Position numbers and translations under genes: made by a program. Positions 1-7,204 of a DNA stretch of 42,011 nt are shown here, piece by piece (position 1 is the stretch's first letter; every line of letters begins with the position of its first letter). This DNA comes from Prevotellaceae bacterium UBA4361 (GTDB lineage Bacteria; Bacteroidota; Bacteroidia; Bacteroidales; Bacteroidaceae). The DNA lies in contig DGSN01000021.1 in assembly GCA_002393575.1 (NCBI GenBank), positions 1 to 42,011 on the forward strand. The letters are read 5' to 3'. Below the pieces are notes generated by a model. That model had not been told where the DNA came from and ran no database searches. It saw only the letters and a list, made by a program, of their open reading frames with translations.

Positions 1-35
1 GTGTCCCAATGGCGAAAACAGGAAAGAGAGATGGT

Positions 36-593
36 TTATTTCAGGCTGTCCACCCACTTCTTGATGTCATCCTGACTCATACGGTTGAGACTCATTGGCT
101 CTTTCCAATTGCTCTTTGGAGCTGACGGACGAAGGTACTTCATCGTCTCACCCTTGCCACTACCGCCTGATGTGAAGAATGGCACGATGGTCTTGCCTTC
201 CAGGTTGTATTGCTCCAAGAAGGTGTTGATGATGGTTGGGGCGATGTACCACCAGATGGGATAGCCCACAAAGATGGTGTCGTACTGTTCGATGTTCTCC
301 ACTTTGTTCTTGATGGCTGGGCGACTCGACTTGTCTGCCATCTCCACCGAACTGCGGCTCTGCTTGTCGCGCCAGTCGAGGTCGGCATCGGTGTAAGGCT
401 CAGCAGGCTGAATCTCGTGGAGGGTGCCACCAGTGACGGCTGCCAATTTCTCGGCTGCTGCTGCGGTGGTGCCTGTAGCGGAGAAATAAGCCACTAAGGT
501 TTTCGATTCCATACTTTTGTTTTCTTTGTTTTGTGCACAAGCGGTGAGCAGGACTGCCACGGCGAGTGCCATGAGAATTGTAATACGTTTCAT
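36..593 (-). CDS. Flavodoxin-family lipoprotein
   Basis: A 185-residue protein of the flavodoxin fold that should bind FMN and take part in electron transfer or quinone/nitro reduction at the membrane surface. The N-terminus is a lipoprotein signal with lipobox LLTAC (Cys19). The FMN phosphate-binding loop is seen as YFSATGTT (about residues 36-43), and YPIWWYIAP near residue 112 is the usual flavin-contact segment of the Flavodoxin_4 type. Its start ATG overlaps the stop of the AraC gene upstream by 4 bases (590-593), so the two are translationally coupled. Exported flavodoxins of this kind are common in Bacteroidales; the electron partner is unknown. The family is clear, the substrate is not. 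Confidence 0.88.
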   Translation of the reverse strand: MKRITILMALAVAVLLTACAQNKENKSMESKTLVAYFSATGTTAAAAEKLAAVTGGTLHEIQPAEPYTDADLDWRDKQSRSSVEMADKSSRPAIKNKVENIEQYDTIFVGYPIWWYIAPTIINTFLEQYNLEGKTIVPFFTSGGSGKGETMKYLRPSAPKSNWKEPMSLNRMSQDDIKKWVDSLK

Positions 594-1501
594 ACTGCTT
601 GTTGTTTACGATATTCTGTTGGGGTGAGCCCCACACTGCGCTTGAAATAGCGGTTGAAGTGCTGGGAGTATTCGAATCCTAATCGGTCGGCAACCTGCGC
701 CACGCTGAGCTTGGTATCCATGAGCAGTTCCTTTGCCAAGTCGATGACTTTGGCTTGGATGTATTCCTGCGGTGTCTTTCCTGTTTCTTTCTTCACAAGG
801 TCGCCGAAATAGTTGGGAGAGAGGAAACATTTCTCGGCAAAGTATTTCACGGTCGGAATGCCTGCTGCCACGAAAGAGCTGTTGCTGAAATAGTCATTCA
901 GTTCCTTCTCAAAGCGGACGATGACATCGTGGTTGTCGTCCTCGCGAGTGATGAACTGACGGTCGTAGAAACGCAGGCAGTAGTCGAGCAGCAACTGAAT
1001 GTTTTGGCAGATGAGACGACGGCTGAACTTGTCGATAGGTCGTTCCACCTCCTGCTGTATCTTGGCGATGCAGTCGATGTAGGTTTGGCGTTCTCGCTCC
1101 GACGTATGGAGTGCCTCGTTCGAAGCATAGTCGAAGAAATGGTACTCGTGGATGTGCTGTCCGAGGAAGGTGCCACGGATGAGGTCGGGATGGAAGAGCA
1201 GACAGAGTACATCGTGGTCCATGTTGGGAATGGGTTGCACATGGACGATTTGTCCTGGTGCAAAACTCGTCACTGTTCCGTCGGAGTAGTCGTAAGGACG
1301 ATGGCCGTAAGTCAGAAGGCAGCTCCGCGTGTTCTTGAGGAAGAGGGCATAGACTCCGTAATGGTAGGTGATTTCGCCCTCTAACGCCTCGGGATGGGGC
1401 ACGTCCTTGAGGTTGCACACCGTCACTAAGGGATGGAAAGTCTCAATGCCAAGCAGTTTGTTGTAGGCATCGATGTTATCAATCTGCATGATTTTCTCCA
1501 T
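590..1501 (-). CDS. AraC-family transcriptional regulator
   Basis: A 303-residue regulator with an N-terminal AraC-type sensing/cupin-like region (about 1-190) and a C-terminal double helix-turn-helix (about 200-300). The second HTH is readable as LSVAQVADRLGFEYSQHFNR followed by the family signature around GLTPTEYRK. It lies between the cyclophilin-like lipoprotein gene (upstream, 108-base gap) and the flavodoxin gene (4-base overlap), so it probably controls this redox cluster. A likely target is the pair of 21-bp direct repeats at 3361-3402, next to the promoter of the first gene. The inducer is not evident. Confidence 0.92.
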   Translation of the reverse strand: MEKIMQIDNIDAYNKLLGIETFHPLVTVCNLKDVPHPEALEGEITYHYGVYALFLKNTRSCLLTYGHRPYDYSDGTVTSFAPGQIVHVQPIPNMDHDVLCLLFHPDLIRGTFLGQHIHEYHFFDYASNEALHTSERERQTYIDCIAKIQQEVERPIDKFSRRLICQNIQLLLDYCLRFYDRQFITREDDNHDVIVRFEKELNDYFSNSSFVAAGIPTVKYFAEKCFLSPNYFGDLVKKETGKTPQEYIQAKVIDLAKELLMDTKLSVAQVADRLGFEYSQHFNRYFKRSVGLTPTEYRKQQAV

Positions 1502-1510
1502 ATCTCAAAC

Positions 1511-1590
1511 AAGGTCTAAGGTCTGAGGTCTAAGGTCTAAGGACTAAGGTAGCTTTTGACCTTTGACCTTTGACTTTTGACCTTTGACTT
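1511..1590. repeat. Inverted pair of 7-bp tandem arrays (AAGGTCT / TTGACCT)
   Basis: Six AAGGTCT-type heptamers (1511-1552) are followed by five TTGACCT-type heptamers (1556-1590), all in strict 7-bp register. The second array is the inverse of an AAGGTCA-type array, so the transcript of the minus-strand genes can form an imperfect hairpin, with its purine-rich arm first. It sits in the 108-base gap between the cyclophilin-like lipoprotein gene and the AraC gene. It is one of several such heptamer arrays in the window. Confidence 0.85.
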
Positions 1591-1609
1591 TTTAGGTATA
1601 ACGAGTATT

Positions 1610-2212
1610 TCACGGGTTTAGTATTTTCTTGCCATCTTTTATGACAATGCCTTTCTGCGAAGGCTCTGCGCGTTTGCCGCTCAGGTCGTAGGCTTCGGTT
1701 GGGGCGGATGATGACTGGCGGGGACTTTCGACACCAGCGTAGGATGCTTCGAAGCGGACGCTGACACTGCCGCTACCCACTGCTTGGCGCAGTCCGTCGG
1801 GATTGGTGAGCTTGCCTATGCGGGTGTAGCTATAGCTGCTACGGAAAGTTTCATAAAAAAGCACGACGCACGAAGAGCCATAGAGCATGAGGTCGCCAGC
1901 CTCGATGGTGCCAGGACGGTAGCTGTCGGTAGGCAAAGAGGTGGAGAGGTATTCATACTTCTCGTTTCCGTTCAGTTCGCTCATCGTGAGCGTCAAGGGA
2001 AGGAGGTTGAGGAATGCACGTCCCGTCTCTGTGTCGTCAATCGTTGCGGGAAATGTAGTCGAACCAATGATGATGTTGATGTTCATGCTTTCAGCGCTTT
2101 GAGGGTGTTGTTCCGTCCGTGGGGTTTCGCTTTCGTTCTCATCGCCACGGCAAGCTGCGAAGAGCTGTGCCACGAGAAGCAGCACAGCCCATGTGAGCGT
2201 GAATCGTTTCAT
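1610..2212 (-). CDS. Lipoprotein with cyclophilin-like domain and sorting-tail-like end
   Basis: A 200-residue exported protein with lipobox LFAAC (Cys20). The central part (about residues 44-158) matches the bacterial cyclophilin-like family: INIIIGSTTFPATI at its start, then LPLTLTMSELNGNEKYEYL, RPGTIEAGDLMLYGSSCVVL and a YSYTRIGKL segment. The family has a cyclophilin fold with unproven isomerase activity. The last 27 residues (YDLSGKRAEPSQKGIVIKDG and following) resemble the end of Bacteroidetes secretion tails, which is unusual on a lipoprotein. Its ATG overlaps the stop of the hydrolase gene by 4 bases, so both are in one operon. Substrate unknown. Confidence 0.85.
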   Translation of the reverse strand: MKRFTLTWAVLLLVAQLFAACRGDENESETPRTEQHPQSAESMNINIIIGSTTFPATIDDTETGRAFLNLLPLTLTMSELNGNEKYEYLSTSLPTDSYRPGTIEAGDLMLYGSSCVVLFYETFRSSYSYTRIGKLTNPDGLRQAVGSGSVSVRFEASYAGVESPRQSSSAPTEAYDLSGKRAEPSQKGIVIKDGKKILNP

Positions 2213-3312
2213 TTCAGGTTGGTTTGGAAGAAGTTCTGCAACTTATCGAAAGGAATGGCATTCTTCTCGCCACCGTCATAGAGGTCGCAATGGGTGGCTC
2301 CAGGAATAATCATCAGTTCCTTGTTGGCTGCGTAGTCGGAACCTTCGGTCATGTCGCGGAAAGCATCTTTACCGAAGTAGAGTGAATGAGCCTCCGAACC
2401 ATGAATCATGAGAACGGCAGAACGGATTTCCTTTGTGTAGCAGAGGATTGGCTGATTCAAGAACGACTGGCAACCCGTCACGTTCCAACCGTCGTTGGAA
2501 TTGCCCGAACGAGCATGATAGCCGCGTGGAGTCTTGTAGTAGGCATAGTAGTCCTTCACAAACTGAGGTGCATCGTCAGGCAGTGGATCCACCACACCAC
2601 CTCCACGCTCGTATGCGCCTTGTGCATACTCCTTGGTGCGCTGCTGACTGAGGGCAACCCTCTTGGCATAGCGAGCCGAGTCGGAGTCCTCGGAGTCGAA
2701 ATAGCCGTTGGCATTCACGCGGCTCATGTTGTACATGGTGGAAACCACGGTTGCCTTGATGCGCGTGTCGAGTGCAGCGGCATTGAGTGCCAATCCACCC
2801 CATCCGCAGATGCCGATGATACCGATGCGGTCGGCATCCACCGTGGACAGCGTGGAGAGGAAATCGACAGCTGCCATGAAGTCCTCGGTGTTGATGTCGG
2901 GCGAAGCCATGCGGCGAGGTTCTCCCCCACTCTCACCCGTGAACGAAGGGTCGAAAGCGATGGTGAGGAATCCACGTTCTGCCATCGTCTGTGCGTAGAG
3001 ACCCGCGCACTGCTCCTTCACAGCACCGAATGGACCGCAAACGGCAATGGCAGGCAATTTTCCGTCAGCATCCTTCGGCGTGTACATATCAGCCGCCAAG
3101 GTGATGCCATAGCGATTCACAAACGTCACTTTCTGGTGATTCACCTTCTCACTCTTGGGAAACGTCTTGTCCCACTCCTGCACGAGCTCCAGCTCCTGCT
3201 TTACAATACTCTTCTTGCTGTTGTCCATAACTATAGTGTTTTGTTCTTTGGTTTGCGTACACGATGCCAATGCAATGAGCGCAAACAGGGTTAAAATCAG
3301 AGGTTTCTTCAT
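2209..3312 (-). CDS. Alpha/beta hydrolase lipoprotein, Cys-nucleophile (dienelactone-hydrolase-like)
   Basis: A 367-residue exported hydrolase. The start at 3312 (MKKPLILTLF) gives a proper lipoprotein signal (ALASC, Cys18); the reading frame stays open upstream to 3618 but that part lies inside the neighbouring synthase gene in another frame and is not coding. The nucleophile elbow reads GICGWGG, with Cys169 where serine hydrolases have Ser, as in dienelactone hydrolases. The likely catalytic His is His341 in GATHCDLYD. It is first in the minus-strand cluster with cyclophilin-like lipoprotein, AraC regulator and flavodoxin, and carries the cluster's promoter and putative operator just upstream. 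Substrate unknown. Confidence 0.87.
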   Translation of the reverse strand: MKKPLILTLFALIALASCTQTKEQNTIVMDNSKKSIVKQELELVQEWDKTFPKSEKVNHQKVTFVNRYGITLAADMYTPKDADGKLPAIAVCGPFGAVKEQCAGLYAQTMAERGFLTIAFDPSFTGESGGEPRRMASPDINTEDFMAAVDFLSTLSTVDADRIGIIGICGWGGLALNAAALDTRIKATVVSTMYNMSRVNANGYFDSEDSDSARYAKRVALSQQRTKEYAQGAYERGGGVVDPLPDDAPQFVKDYYAYYKTPRGYHARSGNSNDGWNVTGCQSFLNQPILCYTKEIRSAVLMIHGSEAHSLYFGKDAFRDMTEGSDYAANKELMIIPGATHCDLYDGGEKNAIPFDKLQNFFQTNLK

Positions 3313-3334
3313 TGTTGCAATAATTATTCGACTG

Positions 3335-3402
3335 CAAAAATAAAAAGAATCCGTGAAACGACATGTAATCATTTCACGGATTGATGTAATCATTTTACGG
3401 AT
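3335..3402 (-). promoter_or_regulatory. Promoter with AraC-type direct-repeat operator
   Basis: A -7 element TATTTTTG (3342 down to 3335) lies 22 bases before the hydrolase start. Immediately upstream are two 21-bp direct repeats (3361-3381 and 3382-3402) with shared core ATGTAATCATTT(C/T)ACGGAT, and an inverted half copy ATCCGTGAAA at 3349-3358. Two repeats spaced two helical turns apart and overlapping the -33 region is the usual layout of an AraC-family activator site. The regulator is presumably the AraC protein of the same cluster; this link is inferred. Confidence 0.7.
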
Positions 3403-3413
3403 AAGGGCTGTTT

Positions 3414-4958
3414 TTATTCTTTTTCGCCCATTTCCTCCGTTTCGTTTTCCAAAATGTTCAGCATCTTGATGGTGGCTTTGATAGCCGCCTCCGTCTGGTC
3501 GGCATCGAGGGCACGAGTGCGATAGGTCTTCTCGTTGAAAGTCCACGAAATTGTGGTCTGCACGAGGGCATCGGTACGTCCTCCAGGTGGAATGCTCACA
3601 GCGTAATTGGTAAGCCAAGGGAACTGACGATGGAGCTTGTCGCGGTAAATGTGGCGGACGGCATGGATGAAGGCATCGTACATACCATCGCCCATAGCCG
3701 ACTCCTCGAAAAGTTCACCATTCACTTCGAGCTTCACGGAAGCCATTGGCTTCAGTCCGTATGCCGTGCTGACCATATAGCTGCGGAGGCGAACCTTGTC
3801 GTCGGGTGTGCTATGCTTCAACACATCGTTCACAATGAAAGGCAAGTCCTCCTGCGTGATGAGTTGCTTCTTGTCGCCCAGTTCGATGATTCGGTCTGTC
3901 ACTCGGCGCGTCTGCTCTGGCGTGAGTTCCAGTCCGAGTTCCTCCAGGTTCTTCAGAATGTTCGCCTTGCCACTGTTCTTGCCCAACGCATATTCGCGCT
4001 TTCTGCCGAAGCGTTCTGGCAAGAGGGCATTGCAGTAGAGGTTCTTCTTGGAATCGCCATCGGCATGGACACCAGCCACCTGCGTGAACACGCTCTCACC
4101 CACGATAGGCTTGTTGGGCGGCACGGCAATGCCACTGAAACTCTCCACCAACTTGGCTGCTGCATTGAGTTTCTCCTCATTGATGGAAGTCTCTATGCCG
4201 AGATGGTCTTTCAGAACGGCTTGCACACTCGACAGAGGTGCGTTTCCAGCTCGTTCGCCCAGTCCGTTCACGCATGTATGAATGCCCGAACAGCCTGCCA
4301 TCACCGCACTCATCACGTTGGCAACCGCCAAGTCGTAGTCGTTGTGGGCATGATAGTCGAAGCGCAGCGATGGGAACCACTCTTTCATCTGCGACATGAA
4401 GCGCGACACCTCGACAGGCGTGAGAATTCCCAACGTGTCGGGCAACATGAATCGCTGCACAGCTGAGTCCTTCAACGCATTCACAAACTCATACACGTAG
4501 TCGGGCGAGTCCTTCATGCCGTTGCTCCAATCCTCCAGATAGAGGTTCACGAAGATGCCCAAGCTCGTGGCATAGTCGAGGCTTCGCTTGATGGCAGCCA
4601 CATGCTCCTCCAGCGTCTGCTTCAACTGATACTTCAGATGTCGCTCCGAACCCTTACAGAGCAGATTGAGCGTCTTGCACCCACAGTCGTTTATCCAATC
4701 AATCGAGGTGGTGCCATCCACGAAGCCCAACACTTCCACGCGCTCCAACATGCCAGCCTGACGTGCCCAGCGGCAAATGGCTTTGACGGCATCCTTCTCG
4801 CCGTCGGACACGCGCGCTGAAGCCACTTCGATGCGGTCCACATGGAGTTCATGCAGAAGCATACGGGCAATGCTGAGTTTTTCGTGTGGCACAAACGACA
4901 CTCCGTTGGTCTGTTCCCCATCGCGGAGTGTCGTGTCCATGATTTCTATTTTCTTCAC
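3414..4958 (-). CDS. Second isopropylmalate/citramalate-type synthase of the leu operon
   Basis: A 514-residue DRE-TIM metallolyase of the LeuA/CimA type, condensing acetyl-CoA with a 2-oxo acid. Seen are DTTLRDGEQ (residues 8-16), the metal-binding HAHND segment, GLGERAGN, and a C-terminal LeuA-type regulatory domain (about 370-505) with PPGGRTDALVQ. It is clearly different from the LeuA at the head of the operon. Such second synthases occur in leu clusters of Bacteroidales and are annotated variously as isopropylmalate, citramalate or homocitrate synthase; the sequence alone does not decide. If a citramalate synthase, it would feed isoleucine synthesis. Its ATG overlaps the leuD stop by 4 bases (4955-4958). 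Confidence 0.88.
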   Translation of the reverse strand: MKKIEIMDTTLRDGEQTNGVSFVPHEKLSIARMLLHELHVDRIEVASARVSDGEKDAVKAICRWARQAGMLERVEVLGFVDGTTSIDWINDCGCKTLNLLCKGSERHLKYQLKQTLEEHVAAIKRSLDYATSLGIFVNLYLEDWSNGMKDSPDYVYEFVNALKDSAVQRFMLPDTLGILTPVEVSRFMSQMKEWFPSLRFDYHAHNDYDLAVANVMSAVMAGCSGIHTCVNGLGERAGNAPLSSVQAVLKDHLGIETSINEEKLNAAAKLVESFSGIAVPPNKPIVGESVFTQVAGVHADGDSKKNLYCNALLPERFGRKREYALGKNSGKANILKNLEELGLELTPEQTRRVTDRIIELGDKKQLITQEDLPFIVNDVLKHSTPDDKVRLRSYMVSTAYGLKPMASVKLEVNGELFEESAMGDGMYDAFIHAVRHIYRDKLHRQFPWLTNYAVSIPPGGRTDALVQTTISWTFNEKTYRTRALDADQTEAAIKATIKMLNILENETEEMGEKE

Positions 4959-5575
4959 ATCTTCACCTTTTCTTCGTACTTTTCAATCTTGTCCTTGTTT
5001 TCAAGGAGGAAGTCGATGTCGTCGAGCGCATTCATCAGGCAATACTTCTTGTAGCCGTTGATTTCAAACTTTTCGCTCTTGCCTGTTGCCAAGTTCGTAA
5101 CGGTTTGGTTAGGCACATCCACCTTCACTTCCATCTGAGGATTCTGCTTGATGCTCTCAAAGAGTTCTGCCAAGAAACCCTCACTCACCACCACTGGCAA
5201 CACGAAGTTGTTCAGTTCGTTGTTCTTGTGGATGTCGGCAAAGAAAGAGGAAATGACAACGCGGAATCCATAGCCAGCAATCGCCCAAGCCGCATGTTCG
5301 CGACTCGAACCCGAACCGAAGTTCTTGCCAGCCACCAGAATCTGATGAACACCTTCGCGAGGAGCTTCACAGAAATCTGGCTGGTTGAACACAAAGTCCT
5401 GCTTGGGCTGCTCTTCCTTGTTGAAGCGCCAGTCGCGGAACAGGTTGTCGCCAAAGAATTTCTCATCACGCGTCGTTGCCTTCAAGAAACGAGCAGGAAT
5501 GATTTGGTCGGTGTCCACATTCTCCAGAGGAAGTGGCACACAAGTTGACTGTATAATATCGAATTTTTGTTTCAT
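4955..5575 (-). CDS. leuD: 3-isopropylmalate dehydratase small subunit
   Basis: A 206-residue swivelling subunit that pairs with LeuC to isomerise 2- to 3-isopropylmalate in leucine synthesis. The start at 5575 (MKQKFDIIQS) fits family members; the frame is open up to 5632 but that stretch lies in the leuC-leuD gap and runs into a repeat element. Recognised segments are ENVDTDQIIPARFL near the N-terminus and NFGSGSSREHA, the signature of aconitase-type small subunits. Four-base overlap with the next gene indicates one operon. Confidence 0.94.
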   Translation of the reverse strand: MKQKFDIIQSTCVPLPLENVDTDQIIPARFLKATTRDEKFFGDNLFRDWRFNKEEQPKQDFVFNQPDFCEAPREGVHQILVAGKNFGSGSSREHAAWAIAGYGFRVVISSFFADIHKNNELNNFVLPVVVSEGFLAELFESIKQNPQMEVKVDVPNQTVTNLATGKSEKFEINGYKKYCLMNALDDIDFLLENKDKIEKYEEKVKM

Positions 5576-5625
5576 AAATCTTAATTTTACTTGATGGAAT
5601 TGTCCTTTCATGAGCAGGGTAACCA

Positions 5626-5663
5626 CTCCCATCCCTCACAGGGAGGGACAAGGAGGTGGGTCC
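5626..5663 (+). repeat. 38-bp GC-rich dispersed element, copy between leuC and leuD
   Basis: A 38-bp unit beginning CTCCCATCCCTCACAGGGAG and ending GGTGGGTCC. It contains a small palindrome (CCCTcacAGGG) and abuts the leuC stop codon exactly. The unit aligns without gaps, 30 of 38 positions identical, with the reverse complement of 7056-7093 inside the leuC reading frame. A partial relative (GGGGGTGGGTC, 7191-7201) lies just after leuA. It behaves like a short mobile or recombining repeat; no transposase is near. Confidence 0.75.
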
Positions 5664-7127
5664 TTATTTCATAAGAGTTCTTGGGTCTGTCACCACACCT
5701 GTCACTGCCGACGCAGCAGCCACAAGAGGAGAAGCTAAGATGGTGCGAGCACCAGGACCCTGACGACCTTCGAAGTTGCGGTTGGAAGTGGAAACAGAGA
5801 GCTTGCCAGCAGGAATCTTGTCGTCATTCATGGCAAGACAAGCAGAGCAACCAGGCTGACGGATTTCAAAGCCCGCAGCCTCCAGCACCTTGTCGAGTCC
5901 TTCCTTGCGGATTTGCTCATCCACCATCCACGAACCAGGCACAAGCCATGCAATCACATTGTCCGCCTTCTTCCGTCCCTTCACGAGTCCAGCAAAAGCA
6001 CGGAAGTCCTCAATGCGTCCATTCGTACATGCACCGAGGAACACATAGTCAATCTTCTTGCCCAGCAACTTCTCGCCAGGTTCGAAGCCCATGTAGTTGA
6101 GCGACTTGATGTAAGAAGCCTGACCAGCAGCATCGATGGTGTCGAGCGCAGGGATGCTCTCCGTGATGCCCATACCCATGCCAGGGTTCGTGCCGTAAGT
6201 CACCATTGGTTCGATGTCCTCAGCCTGGAACGTAAGCTCCTTGTCATACACAGCATCGTCGTCACTCTTCAGCGTCTTCCAGTATTCCACAGCCTTGTCC
6301 CATTCCTCGCCCTTTGGCGCATACTCGCGTCCTTTAATATAATTAAAAGTCACCTCGTCTGGAGCGATGAAACCGCCACGGGCACCCATCTCAATAGAGA
6401 GGTTGCAGAGGGTGAGACGACCTTCCATCGAGAGGCTTCTCACTGCTGCACCAGCATATTCCACGAAATAGCCCGTTGCGCCCGAAGTCGTTAGCTTCGA
6501 CATCAAGTAGAGAGCCACGTCCTTGGCAGTCACGCCCCATCCCAGATGTCCTTCCACATTGATGCGCATCGACTTAGGCTTCTGCTGCAAGATGCACTGC
6601 GAAGCCATCACCATCTCCACCTCGCTCGTACCGATACCGAAAGCCACGGCACCCATCGCACCGTGAGTCGATGTGTGGGAGTCACCACACACGATGGTCA
6701 TGCCAGGCAAGCTCAGTCCGCGCTCAGGTCCCACCACGTGGATGATGCCGTTGCGCTTGTCCATCATGCCGAAATGCGCCAAACCGAAGTCGGCAGTGTT
6801 CTTGGCCAGCGTATCAACCTGCTTCTTGCTCACAGGGTCCTCGATAGGTTTGTCCTGGTCGTGCGTAGGAGTATTATGGTCTGGCATACAGAAAATGCGC
6901 TCAGGACGCAGACACTTCAGTCCACGAGCCCTCATGCCCTCGAAAGCCTGAGGCGAAGTCACCTCGTGGCAATAGAGGCGGTCGATATACAACTGAGTGG
7001 GACCATCCTCCACATTCTGTACCACGTGGGCATCCCAAATTTTATCAAAGAGCGTGGACCCGCCCCCTTGTCTCTCCTTGTTAGGGCAAGGAGCAGATAA
7101 TCCACAGTTTGCTTGTTTTTGTTCCAT
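5664..7127 (-). CDS. leuC: 3-isopropylmalate dehydratase large subunit with extended N-terminus
   Basis: A 487-residue aconitase-family [4Fe-4S] enzyme. Cluster ligands are seen in VFLGACTNGR and PGCSACLAMNDD; GDSHTSTHGAMG is the usual substrate-binding segment. Family members normally start right before the TLFDKIWDAHVV segment. Here about 24 residues precede it; residues 12-24 (APCPNKERQGGGS) are encoded by a 38-bp repeat (7056-7093) related to the one after the gene. The ATG at 7127 (MEQKQ) is chosen because it follows an A-rich leader and lies within the gap after leuA; starts at 7181 or 7157 are also open. Works with LeuD in leucine synthesis. Confidence 0.93.
   Translation of the reverse strand: MEQKQANCGLSAPCPNKERQGGGSTLFDKIWDAHVVQNVEDGPTQLYIDRLYCHEVTSPQAFEGMRARGLKCLRPERIFCMPDHNTPTHDQDKPIEDPVSKKQVDTLAKNTADFGLAHFGMMDKRNGIIHVVGPERGLSLPGMTIVCGDSHTSTHGAMGAVAFGIGTSEVEMVMASQCILQQKPKSMRINVEGHLGWGVTAKDVALYLMSKLTTSGATGYFVEYAGAAVRSLSMEGRLTLCNLSIEMGARGGFIAPDEVTFNYIKGREYAPKGEEWDKAVEYWKTLKSDDDAVYDKELTFQAEDIEPMVTYGTNPGMGMGITESIPALDTIDAAGQASYIKSLNYMGFEPGEKLLGKKIDYVFLGACTNGRIEDFRAFAGLVKGRKKADNVIAWLVPGSWMVDEQIRKEGLDKVLEAAGFEIRQPGCSACLAMNDDKIPAGKLSVSTSNRNFEGRQGPGARTILASPLVAAASAVTGVVTDPRTLMK
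7056..7093 (-). repeat. 38-bp GC-rich element inside the leuC 5' coding region
   Basis: This copy lies in the leuC reading frame and supplies codons for APCPNKERQGGGS upstream of the conserved start of the enzyme. On the minus strand it begins CTCCTTGCCCTAACAAGGAG and ends GGCGGGTCC; 30 of 38 bases match the plus-strand copy at 5626-5663. The two copies lie in opposite orientation in the operon. Confidence 0.72.
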
Positions 7128-7204
7128 ACTATTTCTAATGTTTTCTATAACCCTCATGTCTTTTTCAGTGCCACAAGGCACTTCCTCATTGGGGGTGGGT
7201 CTTC

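Noticed and set aside
3313..3618. N-terminal extension of the hydrolase gene
   Set aside because: It overlaps the synthase gene in another frame and lacks a signal peptide; the internal start gives a lipoprotein signal and follows a promoter.
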